Assembly (NCBI RefSeq): GCF_000011485.1
Contig: NC_005071.1
Location: forward strand, 2,235,347-2,299,346
Direction: 5' to 3'
Source of the DNA: Prochlorococcus marinus str. MIT 9313
Lineage (GTDB): Bacteria > Cyanobacteriota > Cyanobacteriia > PCC-6307 > Cyanobiaceae
Length of the DNA: 64,000 nt
Shown: piece after piece, positions 51,327-61,722 of the stretch
Layout of the letters: every line of letters starts with the position of its first letter
How positions within the stretch are numbered: the stretch's first letter is position 1
Position numbers and translations under genes: made by a program
Notes under the pieces: model-generated
Told to the model about the DNA's origin: nothing
Database searches by the model: none
The model's input: only the letters and a program-made list of their open reading frames with translations

Positions 51327-52689
51327 GATTGAACTACTCGACCATGTGATCAGTTTCGATCCCGCCACCACACTTGGGCCTGGGATGTTTATAGCCCTGG
51401 TCTTCGCCCTATTGAGCGGCTATCCAGTTGCCTTCTGCCTCGGTGGCATTGCCGTGATCTTCGCGTTGCTGGGCATGGCTCTTGGTGTGATCGATCCACT
51501 GTTCGTTACCGCTCTGCCGCAGCGAATCCTGGGGATCATGGCCAACTTCACCTTGTTGGCCATTCCGGCGTTTGTGTTCATGGGCGCCATGCTCGAGACA
51601 TCAGGTATTGCAGAGCGACTGCTCGAGAGCATGGGACGTCTACTCGGCAAACTGCGCGGTGGCCTAGCCCTGGCGGTCGTGCTAGTCGGCTCACTGCTCG
51701 CTGCCACCACCGGAGTCGTAGCAGCGACAGTCACCACTATGGGGCTGATCTCTCTACCGGCCATGCTGAGAGCGGGCTACGACCGCTCACTTGCCACGGG
51801 GGTCATTGCTGCCTCAGGAACCCTTGGCCAGATCATCCCACCCAGCATTGTCTTGGTGGTTCTCGGCGACCAGTTGGGTGTCTCAGTAGGAGATCTGTTC
51901 CTTGGCTCACTGATTCCAGGGGTGCTCATGGCTGGTGCATTTGCCACTTATGTGCTCGTGATCAGCCACCTCAAACCTCATCTCGCCCCCCAACTGAATC
52001 CAGCAGACCTGATCCCCATGCAACCTGGCCAACTGCTGCGTGTGATCATCCCGCCCCTAGGCCTGATCCTCTTAGTGCTAGGCAGCATCTTCTTTGGAAT
52101 CGCAACACCCACCGAAGCTGGCGTTCTTGGTGCCACTGGCGCCATGGTCCTAGCAGCGCTCAATGGAGGGTTCAGCCGTAGCAGCCTCTCAAAAGTATGC
52201 GATGAAACCCTACGAACCACCGCCATGGTGATGGCGATTTTACTGGGCTCAACAGCTTTTAGCCTTGTCTTTCGCGGAGTAGGCGGCGATCAACTCATTG
52301 CCGATCTTTTGCTGAACCTGCCCGGCGGCAAGGTTGGTTTTATGGCCGTGAGCATGCTCACGATCTTCGGCCTCGGCTTTTTCATCGACTTCTTTGAAAT
52401 CGCCTTTATTGCCGTTCCGCTCTTACTGCCCGCAGCTCGCCAAATCCTTGGACCCGAGGCCTTGATCTGGCTAGGTGTGGTCATCGGCGCCAATTTGCAA
52501 ACCTCCTTCCTCACTCCACCTTTCGGCTTCGCACTCTTTTATCTACGCGGAGTAGCCCCTAAAACCATTACCACACAAGAAATCTATAAGGGTGCACTGC
52601 CCTTCGTGGGCCTGCAAATCGCTGTCTTGGTGCTGATCATTGCAGCCCCACCCCTAGTGGATTGGCTGCCCAACCTTGCCGCCTCCTGA
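51319..52689 (+). CDS. TRAP transporter large permease (DctM type)
   Basis: A 456-residue membrane protein with about 12 helices, the transport subunit of the TRAP system. It starts at TTG 51319 (MIEIELLDHVISF), overlapping DctQ by 8 bp. Motifs include LSGYPVAFCLGG, FVFMGAMLETSGIAERLL, GTLGQIIPPSIVLVVLGD and ATPTEAGVLGATGA, all typical. The protein ends just before the flv3 gene, which may belong to the same transcript. Confidence 0.93.
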   Translation: MIEIELLDHVISFDPATTLGPGMFIALVFALLSGYPVAFCLGGIAVIFALLGMALGVIDPLFVTALPQRILGIMANFTLLAIPAFVFMGAMLETSGIAERLLESMGRLLGKLRGGLALAVVLVGSLLAATTGVVAATVTTMGLISLPAMLRAGYDRSLATGVIAASGTLGQIIPPSIVLVVLGDQLGVSVGDLFLGSLIPGVLMAGAFATYVLVISHLKPHLAPQLNPADLIPMQPGQLLRVIIPPLGLILLVLGSIFFGIATPTEAGVLGATGAMVLAALNGGFSRSSLSKVCDETLRTTAMVMAILLGSTAFSLVFRGVGGDQLIADLLLNLPGGKVGFMAVSMLTIFGLGFFIDFFEIAFIAVPLLLPAARQILGPEALIWLGVVIGANLQTSFLTPPFGFALFYLRGVAPKTITTQEIYKGALPFVGLQIAVLVLIIAAPPLVDWLPNLAAS

Positions 52690-52748
52690 AAGAAAGCACA
52701 GTTCTCCGAACACCCTCCGTAGAGTTTTGGCATTGGTGTAAAGGGTCC

Positions 52749-54524
52749 ATGAACGTTGCGAGCAAAGACACCACGGTGACAACGGCCAGCACTGCTCCAA
52801 GGTTGTCACTGCAATGCGCAGCTATCGCTAGCGACACCACCACGATCCGTGCCCTCGATTGGGACCGCAGCCGCTTTGATATCGAGTTCGGCCTCCGTAA
52901 CGGCACCACCTACAACAGCTTCCTGGTGAGAGGTGCCAAGACAGCACTGATCGATACCAACCACCTCAAGTTTGAGGACACCTGGCTACCGATGCTTAAG
53001 CAGCAAATCGATCCAAAAGCGATCGACTATCTCATCATCAGCCACACCGAACCCGACCATTCCGGGCTAGTGGGCCAGATCATCGATCTCAATCCCGAGA
53101 TCGAAATCGTTGCTTCGAAGGTCGCCATCAAGTTCCTAGAAGATCAGGTGCATCGCCCCTTCCGCTCGCGAGAAGTCAAAAGCGGCGAAGAACTGGATCT
53201 AGGCACTAACTCAACAAGCGGTATCGCTCACCGCTTCGAATTTCTGAGTGCGCCCAACCTGCACTGGCCAGACACAATCTTCTCTTTCGACCACGCCACA
53301 GGGATTCTTTACACCTGTGATGCATTTGGTCTGCACTATTGCTCAGAAGAACTCTTCGACCAGGACCCCTCCGCACTGGCCCCAGACTTCCGCTTCTATT
53401 ACGACTGCTTGATGGGGCCCAATGCGCGCAGTGTTGTCCAGGCTTTGAAGCGCATGGATCAGCTGCCAGAGATCACCACAATTGCCGTTGGTCACGGCCC
53501 GCTACTCCGCCACCATCTCAAGCTTTGGGTCGAAGACTATCGCGACTGGAGCAGCCAACGAAACCAAGGAGAAAGCTATGCAGCCATCTGTTATCTCAGT
53601 TATTACGGCTTTTGCGACCGGCTCAGCCAAGCCATTGCCCACGGCATCGGCAAAGCCAAAGGCGAGGTACAACTAGTCGATCTTCGCGCCACTGATGCGC
53701 AAGAACTGAGCGCATTAATTGGTGAAGCAAAGGCTGTAGTAGTACCAACCTGGCCATCCCAACCAGATGCAGAACTGCAGAGTTCAATTGGCACCCTATT
53801 GGCAGCTTTGAATCAAAAGCAATGGGTTGCCGTTTACGATGCCTATGGCGGCAATGATGAGCCAATTGATGCAGTAGCAGCGCAGCTGCGTAGCCTTGGG
53901 CAAAAAGAAGCTTTCGAACCTTTAAGGGTGCGGCAAGCTCCTGACGGGAATGTCTACCAACGCTTCGAAGAAGCTGGTACCGACCTTGGACAACTGCTCA
54001 ACCAAAAGCAAAATATTGCGGCAATGAAAAGCCTAGATACTGAACTTGACAAGGCCATGGGTACCCTTAGTGGCGGCCTTTATGTCGTCACCGCCAGCCA
54101 AGATGAAGAGTCCAGCCAACGACGTGGCGCCATGATCGCAAGCTGGGTAAGTCAAGCAAGTTTCACACCGCCAGGGCTAACCGTCGCAGTAGCCAAAGAC
54201 AGAGCCATAGAAACCCTGATGCAAGTAGGGGATCGTTTCGTGATCAACGTATTAAGAGAAGACAACTATCAACCCTTACTAAGGCAATTCCTCAAACGCT
54301 TCCCCCCCGGAGCCGATCGTTTCGAAGGAGTGAATGTACTCAACAATGTTGCTAAAGGAGGCCCCGTCCTCGTGGATGCGCTGGCCTTCTTGGATTGCCT
54401 CGTCAAACAGCGACTAGAAACCCCCGATCACTGGATCATCTACGCCCTGGTGGAACAAGGCAATGTGGCGGATGCTGAAGCTAAAACAGCAGTACATCAC
54501 CGCAAAGTAGGGAACCACTACTGA
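52749..54524 (+). CDS. flv3: Flavodiiron protein Flv3-type
   Basis: A 591-residue class C flavodiiron protein that reduces O2 to water using photosynthetic electrons. From the ATG at 52749 the diiron domain keeps the canonical ligands: ISHTEPDHSGLVG (His, Glu, Asp, His), TCDAFGLHYCSEEL and GHGPLLRHH. The flavodoxin (about 265-400) and C-terminal flavin reductase domains follow (MIASWVSQASFTPPG). The intact ligands match Flv3/Flv4 types rather than Flv1/Flv2. An ORF start at 52662 overlaps dctM and is not used. It overlaps the next gene by one base (TGATG). Confidence 0.92.
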   Translation: MNVASKDTTVTTASTAPRLSLQCAAIASDTTTIRALDWDRSRFDIEFGLRNGTTYNSFLVRGAKTALIDTNHLKFEDTWLPMLKQQIDPKAIDYLIISHTEPDHSGLVGQIIDLNPEIEIVASKVAIKFLEDQVHRPFRSREVKSGEELDLGTNSTSGIAHRFEFLSAPNLHWPDTIFSFDHATGILYTCDAFGLHYCSEELFDQDPSALAPDFRFYYDCLMGPNARSVVQALKRMDQLPEITTIAVGHGPLLRHHLKLWVEDYRDWSSQRNQGESYAAICYLSYYGFCDRLSQAIAHGIGKAKGEVQLVDLRATDAQELSALIGEAKAVVVPTWPSQPDAELQSSIGTLLAALNQKQWVAVYDAYGGNDEPIDAVAAQLRSLGQKEAFEPLRVRQAPDGNVYQRFEEAGTDLGQLLNQKQNIAAMKSLDTELDKAMGTLSGGLYVVTASQDEESSQRRGAMIASWVSQASFTPPGLTVAVAKDRAIETLMQVGDRFVINVLREDNYQPLLRQFLKRFPPGADRFEGVNVLNNVAKGGPVLVDALAFLDCLVKQRLETPDHWIIYALVEQGNVADAEAKTAVHHRKVGNHY

Positions 54525-56371
54525 TGTCGATGTCCTCCATCCACGAGCCTGCTGCAGCAGCGCAGCGAACGGTGATCACACTCCCAATCGAAAAGGGCCT
54601 GATCAGCTTGCGCGGCCTTAGTCCACAACGTCTGCGCTTTGAGCTGGAATATGCCCTGGAGCGAGGCAGTACCGCCAATAGCTTTCTTTTCTCTGCCGGG
54701 GACGACTCATATGGGCAACCTCAAGCGGCTGTCCTGGTACACCCCCCTGGCGACGCCTATGCGGAGGTTTTCATGCCGGCACTCGCCAAGGCTCTACCTT
54801 CAGATACCACGACGTTGAAGGTGGTCGTTGGTCACATCAACCCCAACCGAGTTGCGCTACTCAAAAAGCTAGCCAGCACCTACCCCAAGCTGAAATTAAT
54901 CAGTTCCAATCCCGGCGCCAAATTGCTCAGAGAGCTTTGGGAGCAACGCAAACCAGCAACACCCAACAACAATGAACAAGAAGAGTCATCCCTTCCGTCT
55001 CTTCCATCCATTGAGATTGTTCGACAAGAACAGAAGCTCTCCCTCAGCAACGAACACGCATTGTGGCTGCTACCAGCGCCAACAGCTCGCTGGCCAGGCG
55101 GCCTACTGGCCTTCGAAGAAAGCCTTGGCTTGTTGATGAGCGACAAACTATTCGCCGCCCACCTCTGCACAAGCGAATGGGCAGAAGCCAATCGCATCAG
55201 CACCGAAGAGGAGCGTAGGCATTTCTACGACTGCCTGATGGCTCCCATGGCCAGCCAGGTAGATACCTTAGTAGAGCGGCTTGAAGAGCTAGACATCCGC
55301 ACGATCGCCCCATGCCATGGGCCAGCCATAGAAACGAGCTGGCGGAGCCTCTTGAATGACTACCGCCGCTGGGGTGAAAGCCAACAACAAGCCCCTTTAA
55401 AGGTCGTTCTTCTTTTCGCCAGCGCCTACGGCAACACAGCGGCGATTGCTGACGCACTCGCAAAAGGAGTCTCCAGTACTGGTATTCAAGTAGAAAGCCT
55501 CAACTGCGAATTCACACCTGCGAATGAATTGGTGAATGCAATCCAACAAGCCGATGCCTACTTGATTGGATCGCCAACCCTTGGAGGGCATGCACCAACA
55601 CCAATCGTATCGGCCCTAGGAACCTTGCTGGCCGAAGGTGACCGCAACAAAAAGGTAGGCATATTCGGCAGCTATGGCTGGAGTGGAGAGGCATTGGAAC
55701 TTCTCGAAAAGAAGCTACGTGATGGTGGTTTCTCCTTTGGATTCGAGCCAATCAAAGTGAAGTTCAGTCCCGATGCTGCCATGGTGAAAACCCTGGAAGA
55801 GACAGGAACACTGTTTGGGCGAAACCTGCTCAAAAAACAGCGGCGTCAGCAACCACGAGCAAGCAGTGGCATGAGTGCAAGCCGTAGCGATCCAGCCGTG
55901 CTTGCCCTTGGTCGGGTAGTGGGCTCACTATGCATCTTGACGGCTCGTAAAGGGGAAGGGAATACAGCGCTTAGCGGCGCAATGGTCGCAAGCTGGGTTA
56001 GCCAAGCCAGCTTTTCACCGCCAGGGCTGAGCGTGGCCGTCGCCAAAGACCGAGCCGTTGAAGCGTTGCTGCATCGGGGCGACCACTTCGCTCTCAATGT
56101 GTTGGCAGCAGGAAGGCAACACGAACTGATGAAACATTTCCTGCAACCATTCCCAGCTGGTTCAGACCGGTTCGCAGGGCTAGACCTTGACGCCAGTCCC
56201 GCAGGTCAACCGCTGCTTAAAAATGCTCTGGCATGGCTTGAAGGATGCGTACAGCAACGCATGGAATGTGGAGACCACTGGCTGCTATATGCCGAGATCA
56301 GCCATGGTGCCCTACTTGAGCGAGAAGGCACGACGGCTGTGCATCAGCGCCGCAGCGGGGCGAACTACTGA
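54524..56371 (+). CDS. flv1: Flavodiiron protein Flv1-type (altered metal ligands)
   Basis: A 615-residue partner. The diiron region reads VVGHINPNRVALLK where Flv3 has HTEPDHSG, so several iron ligands are replaced, as in Flv1/Flv2 types that act in heteromers. The flavodoxin domain (about 290-430) has LLFASAYGNTAAIADALAKG, and the flavin reductase part has MVASWVSQASFSPPG. Start overlaps the flv3 stop by one base, so the pair is probably made together, supporting a Flv1/Flv3 heteromer for light-driven O2 reduction. Confidence 0.92.
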   Translation: MSMSSIHEPAAAAQRTVITLPIEKGLISLRGLSPQRLRFELEYALERGSTANSFLFSAGDDSYGQPQAAVLVHPPGDAYAEVFMPALAKALPSDTTTLKVVVGHINPNRVALLKKLASTYPKLKLISSNPGAKLLRELWEQRKPATPNNNEQEESSLPSLPSIEIVRQEQKLSLSNEHALWLLPAPTARWPGGLLAFEESLGLLMSDKLFAAHLCTSEWAEANRISTEEERRHFYDCLMAPMASQVDTLVERLEELDIRTIAPCHGPAIETSWRSLLNDYRRWGESQQQAPLKVVLLFASAYGNTAAIADALAKGVSSTGIQVESLNCEFTPANELVNAIQQADAYLIGSPTLGGHAPTPIVSALGTLLAEGDRNKKVGIFGSYGWSGEALELLEKKLRDGGFSFGFEPIKVKFSPDAAMVKTLEETGTLFGRNLLKKQRRQQPRASSGMSASRSDPAVLALGRVVGSLCILTARKGEGNTALSGAMVASWVSQASFSPPGLSVAVAKDRAVEALLHRGDHFALNVLAAGRQHELMKHFLQPFPAGSDRFAGLDLDASPAGQPLLKNALAWLEGCVQQRMECGDHWLLYAEISHGALLEREGTTAVHQRRSGANY

Positions 56372-56420
56372 AGAAGCAGCCTTGCGAGAAACTCGCGCAG
56401 ACAGGCCCCATACACTCCTC

Positions 56421-56445
56421 CTAACTCATACTGATTATGAGTTAG
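56421..56445. promoter_or_regulatory. Palindromic operator candidate upstream of rubrerythrin
   Basis: Perfect arms CTAACTCATA (56421-56430) and TATGAGTTAG (56436-56445) with a 5-bp spacer, 30 bp upstream of the rubrerythrin start. Its centre matches a 7-1-7 Fur/PerR-like pattern at 11 of 14 positions. The regulator is not identified. Confidence 0.55.
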
Positions 56446-56474
56446 GCTGCCAATTGTTGCGCATCCCTCCATTC

Positions 56475-57182
56475 ATGAATCTCACCACCAACGCCAATCT
56501 TGAAGCGGCCTTTGGCGGCGAGAGCATGGCCAACCGTAAATACCTCTTCTTTGCCGACGTTGCCCAGACACTTGGCAACAATGAATTAGCAAAGCTTTTC
56601 CGCGACACTGCGGCGCAGGAAACCGAACACGCCTTCGCTCACTTCCGCTTGCTCCATCCTGAGCTATTAATCGAAGATCCTGCCGCACTCAACGCTGCTG
56701 ACAAGCAGAAGATGCTCACCCGCTGCCTCGAGCTGGCCATTGAAGGTGAAACCTATGAATACACCACCATGTACCCAGAGTTCGCTACTCAGGCCCGCCA
56801 GGACAGAGACAGCACTGCAGAAGCAGAATTCAACGAACAGATCGAAGAGTCTCAGCAACACGCGAACCTTTTTCGTCGTGCAGCCAGCAACTTCGGCTTT
56901 TTAGTGCCAATCGAGCAACATCATGCTGAGCGTTACGGCGTTGCCCTCAAAGCACTGGAAGGCAAGGGCGTCGTAAGCGAAGCGGATCAACCCGTAACTG
57001 GTAAATGGATCTGCAAAGTGTGCTCGATGATCTATGACCCGGCCATCGGCGATCCCGAGTCAGGCATCTCAGCAGGAACCGCATTTGAAGCAATCCCAGA
57101 AGATTGGGTCTGCCCCATCTGCGGCACCCGAAAAGCCAACTTCGTGCCTTACCGAGAAGCCGAACTCAAAGAAGCGGCCTGA
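56475..57182 (+). CDS. Rubrerythrin with C-terminal rubredoxin domain
   Basis: A 235-residue peroxide-reducing non-haem iron protein. From the ATG at 56475 (MNLTTNANLEAAFGGESMAN) the ferritin-like domain carries helices with Glu ligands (LFRDTAAQETEHAFAHFRLL, EIEGETYEYTTMYPEF-like AIEGETYEYTTMYPEF). The C-terminal rubredoxin has CKVCSMIYDPAIGDPESG and CPICGTRKANF. A longer ORF from 56187 overlaps flv1 and is not used. The palindrome 56421-56445 lies in its promoter. It belongs to the oxygen-detoxification group with flv3/flv1. Confidence 0.95.
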   Translation: MNLTTNANLEAAFGGESMANRKYLFFADVAQTLGNNELAKLFRDTAAQETEHAFAHFRLLHPELLIEDPAALNAADKQKMLTRCLELAIEGETYEYTTMYPEFATQARQDRDSTAEAEFNEQIEESQQHANLFRRAASNFGFLVPIEQHHAERYGVALKALEGKGVVSEADQPVTGKWICKVCSMIYDPAIGDPESGISAGTAFEAIPEDWVCPICGTRKANFVPYREAELKEAA

Positions 57183-57257
57183 GATTGGCTGAGGTGCTGC
57201 AAAACCGTGTACAAATTTGTTGCGTGAGCAAAGCATCTCTTGAGTTAGACCAGGTTT

Positions 57258-57785
57258 ATGGCTTTATCACCCCCCCCCGATCTGCTTGTCATCGCCGCTA
57301 GCAATGGCGAGAACCTAAAGCTAGCTCGTCGCATCGCCGCTCAAGCTGAACACCAGGGACACAGAGCCAAGATTCTCGATCTCACAAGCTTGGGCCTGCC
57401 ACTGTTCACGCCTGTGGCAAAGGAAGCTGGAATGCCAAACGGTGTCACCCCACTCCATCAACAGCTGATGGCGGCCTCGCACTGGGTGATCTGCGCGCCT
57501 GAATACAACGGCTCGATTCCACCTGCATTCACAAGTGCCGTCGCCTGGCTCTCCGTACAAGGAGATGACTTCCGCAGTTTGTTCAACGGCAGGCCAATCG
57601 CAATGGCAAGCTTTTCCGGCGGGGGCGGCATGGGCATGTCGATGAGCCTGCGCAGTCAACTCAGCCACCTCGGCGCTCAAGTGCTTGGACGGCAGCTGAT
57701 GAGTAACCACGCCAAACCCGCCAAAGACGAATCCATTCGAGACTTAGTTCACCTGCTGATGCAGATGCAACCTCTCAAGCTTTGA
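57258..57785 (+). CDS. NADPH-dependent FMN reductase family protein
   Basis: A 175-residue flavodoxin-fold protein. VIAASNGENLKLARRIAAQ is the FMN-phosphate loop, and CAPEYNGSIPPAFTSAVAWL the second flavin contact. The start MALSPPPDLL lies over a C9 tract (57270-57278), so slippage there would shift the frame near the N terminus. It is 75 bp after rubrerythrin on the same strand and may supply reduced flavin; that is inference. Confidence 0.88.
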   Translation: MALSPPPDLLVIAASNGENLKLARRIAAQAEHQGHRAKILDLTSLGLPLFTPVAKEAGMPNGVTPLHQQLMAASHWVICAPEYNGSIPPAFTSAVAWLSVQGDDFRSLFNGRPIAMASFSGGGGMGMSMSLRSQLSHLGAQVLGRQLMSNHAKPAKDESIRDLVHLLMQMQPLKL

Positions 57786-58081
57786 TCCATCCGAACCAAT
57801 CACCTTGTTGCACAAGCCTCGATCAGGATCTTCTCGCCGACCGCTCGAAGGCCTAGAACTGCGAAACAAACTAAATCTAGTGAACACTAGATATGGATTC
57901 TTACAAAAGAAACTCTCTACAGCTTTAAACGCAAAAAATCTGGTTTTGCTAACTTAAGAATGAGAGCAAAAGCCTGATCTACCAGAAGCCTTGCCCTGTC
58001 TAGAAACAACAAAAGCCAGACACAATCCCAATCATAAAGACAATCTAAAAAAGATTGGCACGCTAGATATTGTGGCTTGAA
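57786..58081. other. Gap of about 300 bp
   Basis: No supported gene or structure; AT-rich sequence upstream of the small protein gene. Confidence 0.3.
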
Positions 58082-58321
58082 ATGCACAAGTCATTGCATT
58101 CAGCCCTCGGCGCGATGGGATCTCAGCCTGGCCAAAACGCTGCTGTTCGATACCGCGGTTTTCTGCTCCTGCCACAGAGCAACCAAACATGGTTAGTTAG
58201 GCCTGAACGCAGTCCAATGCTTTTGTTGCCGTTCCGCACCCCAATCTGTTCCTTGACAGATGTCAAGTCGATGCTGGATTGGCGTCTCTCTCAACAATCA
58301 AAGTTGCTTGATGCTGCCTGA
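58082..58321 (+). CDS. Small conserved-looking protein of marine picocyanobacteria
   Basis: A 79-residue protein from the ATG at 58082 (MHKSLHSALGAMGS). The central part, YRGFLLLPQSNQTWLVRPER and MLLLPFRTPICSLTDVKSM, has the look of small conserved proteins found in Prochlorococcus and Synechococcus. No domain name is known to me. An in-frame TTG at 58070 is an alternative start. It lies convergent to the next minus-strand ORF. Confidence 0.6.
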   Translation: MHKSLHSALGAMGSQPGQNAAVRYRGFLLLPQSNQTWLVRPERSPMLLLPFRTPICSLTDVKSMLDWRLSQQSKLLDAA

Positions 58322-58325
58322 TCAA

Positions 58326-58586
58326 TTAGGCAGCATGAGGAGGAGGTGTGGGGTGTCCTTGAGATTGAAATGGCAGCACCAATGTTGCCCATCGCTCTGG
58401 ACGCTCAGGTCGTTGACGGCGTGGCTGACGGACACCAAAAGGGACACGCACCACATTGGTTCCATCAACCGCCAAGGTATGTCCCTGCAGCAGAGCTGAT
58501 TCCAATCCATCTGGAAGGGTAGGAAGAGTTACCCCAGCCCCCCTAGAGGACTGATCTCCTTGGTTCAATGAAGTGTCGCTATCCAT
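58326..58586 (-). CDS. Small Pro/Arg-rich hypothetical protein
   Basis: An 86-residue protein from the ATG at 58584-58586 (MDSDTSLNQGDQSSRG). It has LPTLPDGLESALLQGHTLAV and VVRVPFGVRQPRRQRPERPE, then RWATLVLPF, and ends with a Pro tail. The middle looks like a genuine protein but no family is recognised. An upstream ATG at 58643 extends it by 19 residues. It follows gcvP on the same strand by about 120 bp. Confidence 0.5.
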   Translation of the reverse strand: MDSDTSLNQGDQSSRGAGVTLPTLPDGLESALLQGHTLAVDGTNVVRVPFGVRQPRRQRPERPERWATLVLPFQSQGHPTPPPHAA

Positions 58587-58702
58587 GCTGTCCCCCCAGC
58601 GATGGTGCAGATGCGGGACAGTATGGTCAAAACACTGCCACATGTGCTGAATTAAAAACCAAAAATTCGGTTTTCAGTGAAAAGTTACTGCCTTTAATCT
58701 GT

Positions 58703-61651
58703 TCACACCAGGGGAGGTTTAAGAACAGCGTTATCAGCAAGCTCCTCAACCGATGGGCAGCTACACAGCAAATTGCGATCGCCATAGGCATTATCAATTC
58801 GCGAAACCGCAGGCCAAAACTTGCTTTGGCGCTGCTCAGCCAATGGGAAAGCAGCTTCGGCGCGGGAGTATGGACGATCCCAAACCTCTGCTGTGACGGC
58901 CGCCAAGGTATGAGGCGCCCGTCGCAGCGGGTTGTTCTGAGGATCGATCTGGCCTGACTCAATCGCTGCCGTTTCTTCCCGTATGGCAATCATGGCGTCG
59001 CAGAAGCGGTTGAGCTCCTCCAAGCTCTCGCTCTCAGTGGGTTCCACCATCACAGTCCCTGCCACCGGCCAGCTCACGGTTGGGGCATGAAAGCCGTAGT
59101 CCATCAACCGCTTTGCAATGTCATCCACCTCCAAGCCTGCACTTCGCTTAAGGGGGCGCAGGTCGAGGATGCATTCATGGGCAACCAACCCTGCTTGACC
59201 CCGAAACAGCACCGGGTAATGAGGATGCAACCGATGGGCTAGGTAATTAGCAGATAACAGTGCAACAGCACTGGCCTGCCGTAATCCCTCCGCACCCATC
59301 ATGCGCAGGTACATCCAGCTGATCGGCAGGATGCCTGCACTGCCCCATGGCGCAGCCGAAATTGCGCCGATTCCCTGCTCGCCGCCGCAGGCAGCGAGGG
59401 GATGACCTGGAAGGAAGGGCATCAAATGAGCAGACACCGCGATCGGACCAACCCCTGGTCCACCACCGCCATGGGGGATACAAAATGTTTTGTGCAGATT
59501 GATATGACAAACATCAGCGCCATAAGTCCCAGGACGACAAAAACCGATCTGCGCATTGAGATTGGCGCCATCGAGATACACCTGACCACCGTGACCATGA
59601 ACGAGCTCACAGATTTCACGAATCTGCGGTTCAAAGACACCATGGGTTGAGGGATAGGTGACCATCAGGGCTGCCAGCTGAGGAGCATGGGCCTCTGCCT
59701 TGCTGGCCAAATCATTGAGATCCACGTTCCCGTCTGCATCACAAGCCACAGGCACCACCCGCAAACCCGCCATCACGCATGTGGCTGGATTGGTGCCATG
59801 GGCACTGGTGGGAATCAGACAAACATCTCTCTGCTGCTCTCCGCGGGAATGATGCCAAGCGCGAATCACTAACAAGCCAGCTAATTCCCCCTGAGAGCCG
59901 GCATTCGGCTGCAAAGACACCCCGGCAAAGCCAGTAATGTCTGCAAACCAATGTTCCAGGTCCTGAACCAATCTCTGATACCCCTGGCACTGATCCTGAG
60001 GAGCAAAAGGATGCAGCGCCGCAAACTCCCTCCAACTAATGGGGATCAGTTCAGCTGCAGCATTGAGCTTCATCGTGCAACTACCCAGGGGGATCATCCC
60101 GTGCACCAATGAAAGATCGCGGCCCACCAATCGCTGGAGGTAACGAAGCAGCTCGGTTTCGCTGCGATAGCGATGGAACACCTGCTGCTGCAACCAAGGT
60201 CGCTGGCGCAACGGCAAGCCAACAAGCTCCTCAAGGTGAGGGTTTCCAGGGTCTTCGAGAACTGGCACAGGCTGACCTGCAGCCTCAGCCAAAATCTGGA
60301 GGATCGACTTCAGCTCCTGATCGGTGCTGAGCTCATCAAAACTAATGCCAAATCCATGGGCTGCCTCTGGAGCAACACCCAAAGGCAACACCCGTAGGTT
60401 AAATCCCGCCAAAGCGGCTGCCTGATGAACAGCAGGGGCTTCACGACAGATCACCTCAATCGTGTCAAAGCGAGCTATCGACTGGACTGGATAGCCCAAC
60501 TGGTGCAATCCCCTCTCCAGTTGAGCCCGTAAACGCAGGACTCGTCTAGCGATTGCAGCGAGCCCATCGGGTCCATGGTGCACTGCATAGAACGACGCCA
60601 TCACAGCCAATAAGACCTGCGCCGTGCAGATATTGCTGGTGGCCTTGTCTCGGCGGATGTGTTGCTCCCGGGTCTGCAACGCCAATCGCAAAGCCGGTTG
60701 CCCCTCCGCATCCACAGACTGGCCGACTAGACGTCCAGGGACCTGGCGCTTGAAGATCTCAAGGGTGGCAAAAAAGGCGGCGTGAGGTCCCCCAAAGCCC
60801 ATTGGCACCCCAAACCGTTGAACACTGCCAACAGCAATATCAGCTCCAAATTCAGCCACTGGAGCAAGCAAAACCTGAGCAAGAGGATCAATGGCAACAG
60901 TTGCCAGGGCCCCTACCTCATGAGCAGCCTGAATGGAGGTCGTGGGGTCCCAGAGCCTGCCGCTACGTCCAGGCAACTGAAGCAAAACACCAAAGACCTC
61001 AGCATCAAACTGAAAGGTCATCGGCTCGGCCACCTCGAGATCAATGCCCAGAGGTTCAGCCCGAGTTCTCAACACGGCAAGAGTCTGGGGAAGAACCTCC
61101 GCATCCACGAGAAAACGATGGGCCGCAGGGCGCTTGCAAATCGCAAAGCTGAGGCTCATCGCCTCAGCAGCTGCCGTTCCCTCATCAAGCAAGGAAGCAT
61201 TGGCGATCGGCAACCCCGTGAGCTCACTGATCAGCGTCTGAAAGTTGAACAGAGCCTCAAGCCGTCCTTGAGAGATCTCAGCCTGATAAGGGGTGTAAGC
61301 GGTATACCAAGCAGGATTTTCAAGCACCTGTCGCTGAATCAACGCAGGCGTTGCTGTGCCGTAATAGCCAAGCCCAATTAAAGAACGCCTCACCCGATTC
61401 GCCGCCGCGATGAGACGCAGTTCCTCCATAGCCTGAACTTCACCACAGCCCTCAGGAAGGGAACTGCTGGGTGCCGTTGTCTCGAGAATGTCTGGAGGAA
61501 CTACAGCAGCAACAAAGCTCTGAAGATCACGATGACCAAGCTCCAGCAGCATTTGCTGCTGGTCTTCCAAGCTGGGCCCAATGTGCCTCACCAAAAAAGG
61601 TGAAGACTGAATGCTTGAAGCCTCAACTGCACGCTGTTCAAGCAGGGTCAA
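58703..61651 (-). CDS. gcvP: Glycine dehydrogenase (decarboxylating), P-protein
   Basis: The PLP enzyme of the glycine cleavage system; it decarboxylates glycine and passes the aminomethyl group to lipoylated GcvH. The 982-residue single-chain form begins [19 protein letters not shown] and has [27 protein letters not shown], and the PLP Lys in [17 protein letters not shown]-terminal [19 protein letters not shown] is standard. It lies 71 bp downstream of gcvH on the same strand, so both belong to one operon for photorespiratory glycine. Confidence 0.97.
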
Positions 61652-61722
61652 GGGACATTCATCAACAAGATGGACAGAAGTTTAGAAAATTTGGCCCAGA
61701 ACCATCGCACTTCATCAGCTGC

